Source: MFD01275-c22 sp963705885 (GTDB lineage: Bacteria; Actinomycetota; Actinomycetes; JACCUZ01). Taken from it: a stretch of DNA of 64,000 bases. Both the position numbers and the translations under genes were made by a program. The first letter of the stretch is position 1, and every line of letters begins with the position of its first letter. The DNA is taken from assembly GCA_963705885.1 (NCBI GenBank), contig OY970120.1, positions 310,001-374,000 of the forward strand, in the 5' to 3' direction. This document shows positions 62,794-64,000 of the stretch, in pieces. Under the pieces are notes generated by a model, which worked only from the letters and a program-made list of their open reading frames with translations, searched no databases and was not told where the DNA came from.

Positions 62794-63017
62794 GGCATCG
62801 CCACCGTCAGCCGAGCAGGGTCGGGGAGCACGTCGCCGAGCCGTGCGGCGGCGGCGGGGGTGAGCACGACGACGGAGACGTCCGCGGGCAGGGCCCGCCA
62901 CGCCGACCGCACCTCCGGGCCGTCCTCGGCCGGTACGACGAGGGCACCGGCCAGGGCGAAGCCCGCGACCCTGACCCGCTCGCCCAGGACCGCCACTCGC
63001 CCGACCCGCTCGGCCAT
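62790..63017 (-). CDS. ntpF: V/A-type ATP synthase subunit F (short)
   Basis: The 75-residue protein has the F-subunit Rossmann-like start VAVLGERVRVAGFALAGALVVPAED, then VSVVVLTPAAAARL. It is shorter than the usual 100 or so residues, lacking the C-terminal helix. It starts at ATG 63017, one base after the K stop. F binds the rotor with D. Confidence 0.6.
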   Translation of the reverse strand: MAERVGRVAVLGERVRVAGFALAGALVVPAEDGPEVRSAWRALPADVSVVVLTPAAAARLGDVLPDPARLTVAMP

Positions 63018-63018
63018 G

Positions 63019-63309
63019 TCACGCCTTGCCGATGAGGATGATCGCGACGATGAGGCCGTAGACCGCGATGCCCTCGGCCAGTCCGACGATGACCATGGCG
63101 CGGCCGAACAGCTCCGGCCGCTCGCTCACGGCGGCGAGCGCCGCGGCCCCGGTGTAGGCCACCGCGATCGCCGCGCCGATGGAGGCCCCGGCGACGGCGA
63201 TCGCCGCGCCGAGCAGGGCCGCCCAGCCGCCGGCTGACGACGCAGGCTCCGCCGCAGCCAGAACCTGCACGACCATCTCCGCCGGGGTGCCGGCGAGCCA
63301 GACGTTCAT
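63019..63309 (-). CDS. ntpK: V/A-type ATP synthase subunit K (proteolipid c ring)
   Basis: The 96-residue two-helix proteolipid has helix 1 at about residues 26-55 (GGWAALLGAAIAVAGASIGAAIAVAYTG), a polar loop SERPELFG, and helix 2 with AMVIVGLAEGIAVYGLIVAIILI, where Glu79 is the ion-binding carboxylate. No Gln or Thr sodium ligands are obvious, so proton coupling is more likely. ATG 63309 overlaps the subunit I stop (ATGA). Confidence 0.88.
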   Translation of the reverse strand: MNVWLAGTPAEMVVQVLAAAEPASSAGGWAALLGAAIAVAGASIGAAIAVAYTGAAALAAVSERPELFGRAMVIVGLAEGIAVYGLIVAIILIGKA

Positions 63310-64000
63310 GAGACCTCCTCGGCCGATGGGGCAGTGGGCACGGTTGCCCCGGATGCGGTGAGCGGCACGGATGCCGTGGGCACGGACCAGGGACGGAACG
63401 GGCGGCCCTCGACCAGGAACACCCGGGAGAACAGCTCGTAGTACGCCAGCCGGAGAGCCTGGACGGCGGCGACCAGCACCTCCAACGTGAAGGCCACGGC
63501 GGTGCCGGCCAGGAACACGACGACAGCCGCCACGACCCCGGCGGCGCCGCGCGAGACGAGGGAGGTCGTGCCGTCCCAGACCAGGGCGGCGATCGCTGCA
63601 TGGGTCAGGCCGAAGGCCGCGAGCCGGGCGAAGGACACCAGGTTCGACGCCAGCCGGACGACCGTGTCGAAGAGCTCGACCGTCGCCTGGGCGGCCCCGG
63701 AAGCCCCTCCCCCGGCGCCGGCCCACAGGCCGACGAAGGCCAGCCCCAGCCCGGCCAGCCACACGACCATCCCGGCGGCGGCCACCGCGTCCGCCCCGAG
63801 GTAGGTCCCGAAGGCGATGGCGCCCAGCCCGAGGAACAGCGCGCCTCCCGCGACCCCCGTCGGGGCGTAGAGAGCCAGGGCCCAGCCACCCTCGCGGTAC
63901 CGGTTCACCGTGCCGACGACGTAGGCCCCCGCGAGCAGCACGGCACCGACACCGACGGCCGCGGCCATCAACCGGACCGGCTCGTCGAGCGGGTGCAGCC
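63306..64000 (-). CDS. ntpI: V/A-type ATP synthase subunit I (a), C-terminal part, cut by the window edge
   Basis: The frame is open to the right edge, so the N-terminus lies outside. The visible 231 codons hold four to five TM segments and end in VQALRLAYYELFSRVFLVEGRPFRPW, the conserved C-terminus with the essential Arg in a RLAAFGLTHA-like helix. Subunit I is the membrane stator carrying the ion half-channels. It is the first visible gene of the operon I-K-F-E-A-B-D-usp. Confidence 0.85.
   Translation of the reverse strand, partial: LHPLDEPVRLMAAAVGVGAVLLAGAYVVGTVNRYREGGWALALYAPTGVAGGALFLGLGAIAFGTYLGADAVAAAGMVVWLAGLGLAFVGLWAGAGGGASGAAQATVELFDTVVRLASNLVSFARLAAFGLTHAAIAALVWDGTTSLVSRGAAGVVAAVVVFLAGTAVAFTLEVLVAAVQALRLAYYELFSRVFLVEGRPFRPWSVPTASVPLTASGATVPTAPSAEEVS

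Overview
This 64 kb window is high-GC actinobacterial chromosome. The indicators are strongly G/C-biased third codon positions, many GTG starts, an RpfB-type resuscitation-promoting factor, a polyprenol-phosphate-mannose protein O-mannosyltransferase next to rsmI, the glmU-prs-rplY-pth order, and -10-only (TANNNT) leaderless promoters. I cannot place it below the class Actinomycetes. I see no plasmid, phage, transposase or CRISPR signature.

Positions 463-30637 form a surface-polysaccharide locus that looks Wzx/Wzy-dependent. It holds a polyprenyl glycosylphosphotransferase (29174-30637), at least five glycosyltransferases, a Wzx-type flippase (18622-20100), an O-antigen ligase/polymerase-type membrane protein (8162-9526) and a Wzz-type protein with an unexpected cytoplasmic C2H2 finger (10515-11342). 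Sugar-nucleotide enzymes are a UDP-GlcNAc-type 6-dehydrogenase, three or four SDR epimerases/dehydratases and a glucose-1-phosphate cytidylyltransferase. Decorating enzymes are two FkbM methyltransferases, three zinc-binding C-methyltransferase-like proteins, a Trm112-headed methyltransferase and a PIG-L deacetylase. Two paralogous right-handed beta-helix proteins (one secreted with twin malectin domains) and a 679-residue protein with no recognised family are the least explained parts. The left half (to about 20.1 kb) reads as less GC-extreme than the right half (20.1-30.6 kb), which suggests a mosaic locus.

Positions 30944-37660 are housekeeping: PEP carboxylase, then pth, rplY, prs and glmU on the minus strand. 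A polysaccharide deacetylase/formyltransferase pair (37850-39711) of different base composition sits between glmU and a tRNA-Gln(UUG). Then come a fatty-acid desaturase with its TetR regulator, a methyltransferase/MarR divergent pair with two palindromic operators, a ComB-like phosphatase, an ABC-F protein, ispE, rsmA, rpfB, tatD, metG, an alanine-type aminotransferase, a UDP-xylose synthase, rsmI and pmt.

Positions 56221-58531 carry a small stress/dormancy-like group (PPOX-fold protein, STAS-like protein, class I aldolase with a DosR-like box, universal stress protein). It adjoins a V/A-type ATPase operon (58528 to the right edge; subunits I, K, F, E, A, B, D, with C not seen).

Nine single-base indels break seven otherwise well conserved genes. 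Eight of them lie between 20.8 and 34.6 kb, and they look like sequence errors rather than decay. The affected genes are listed as CDS spanning the frameshift.
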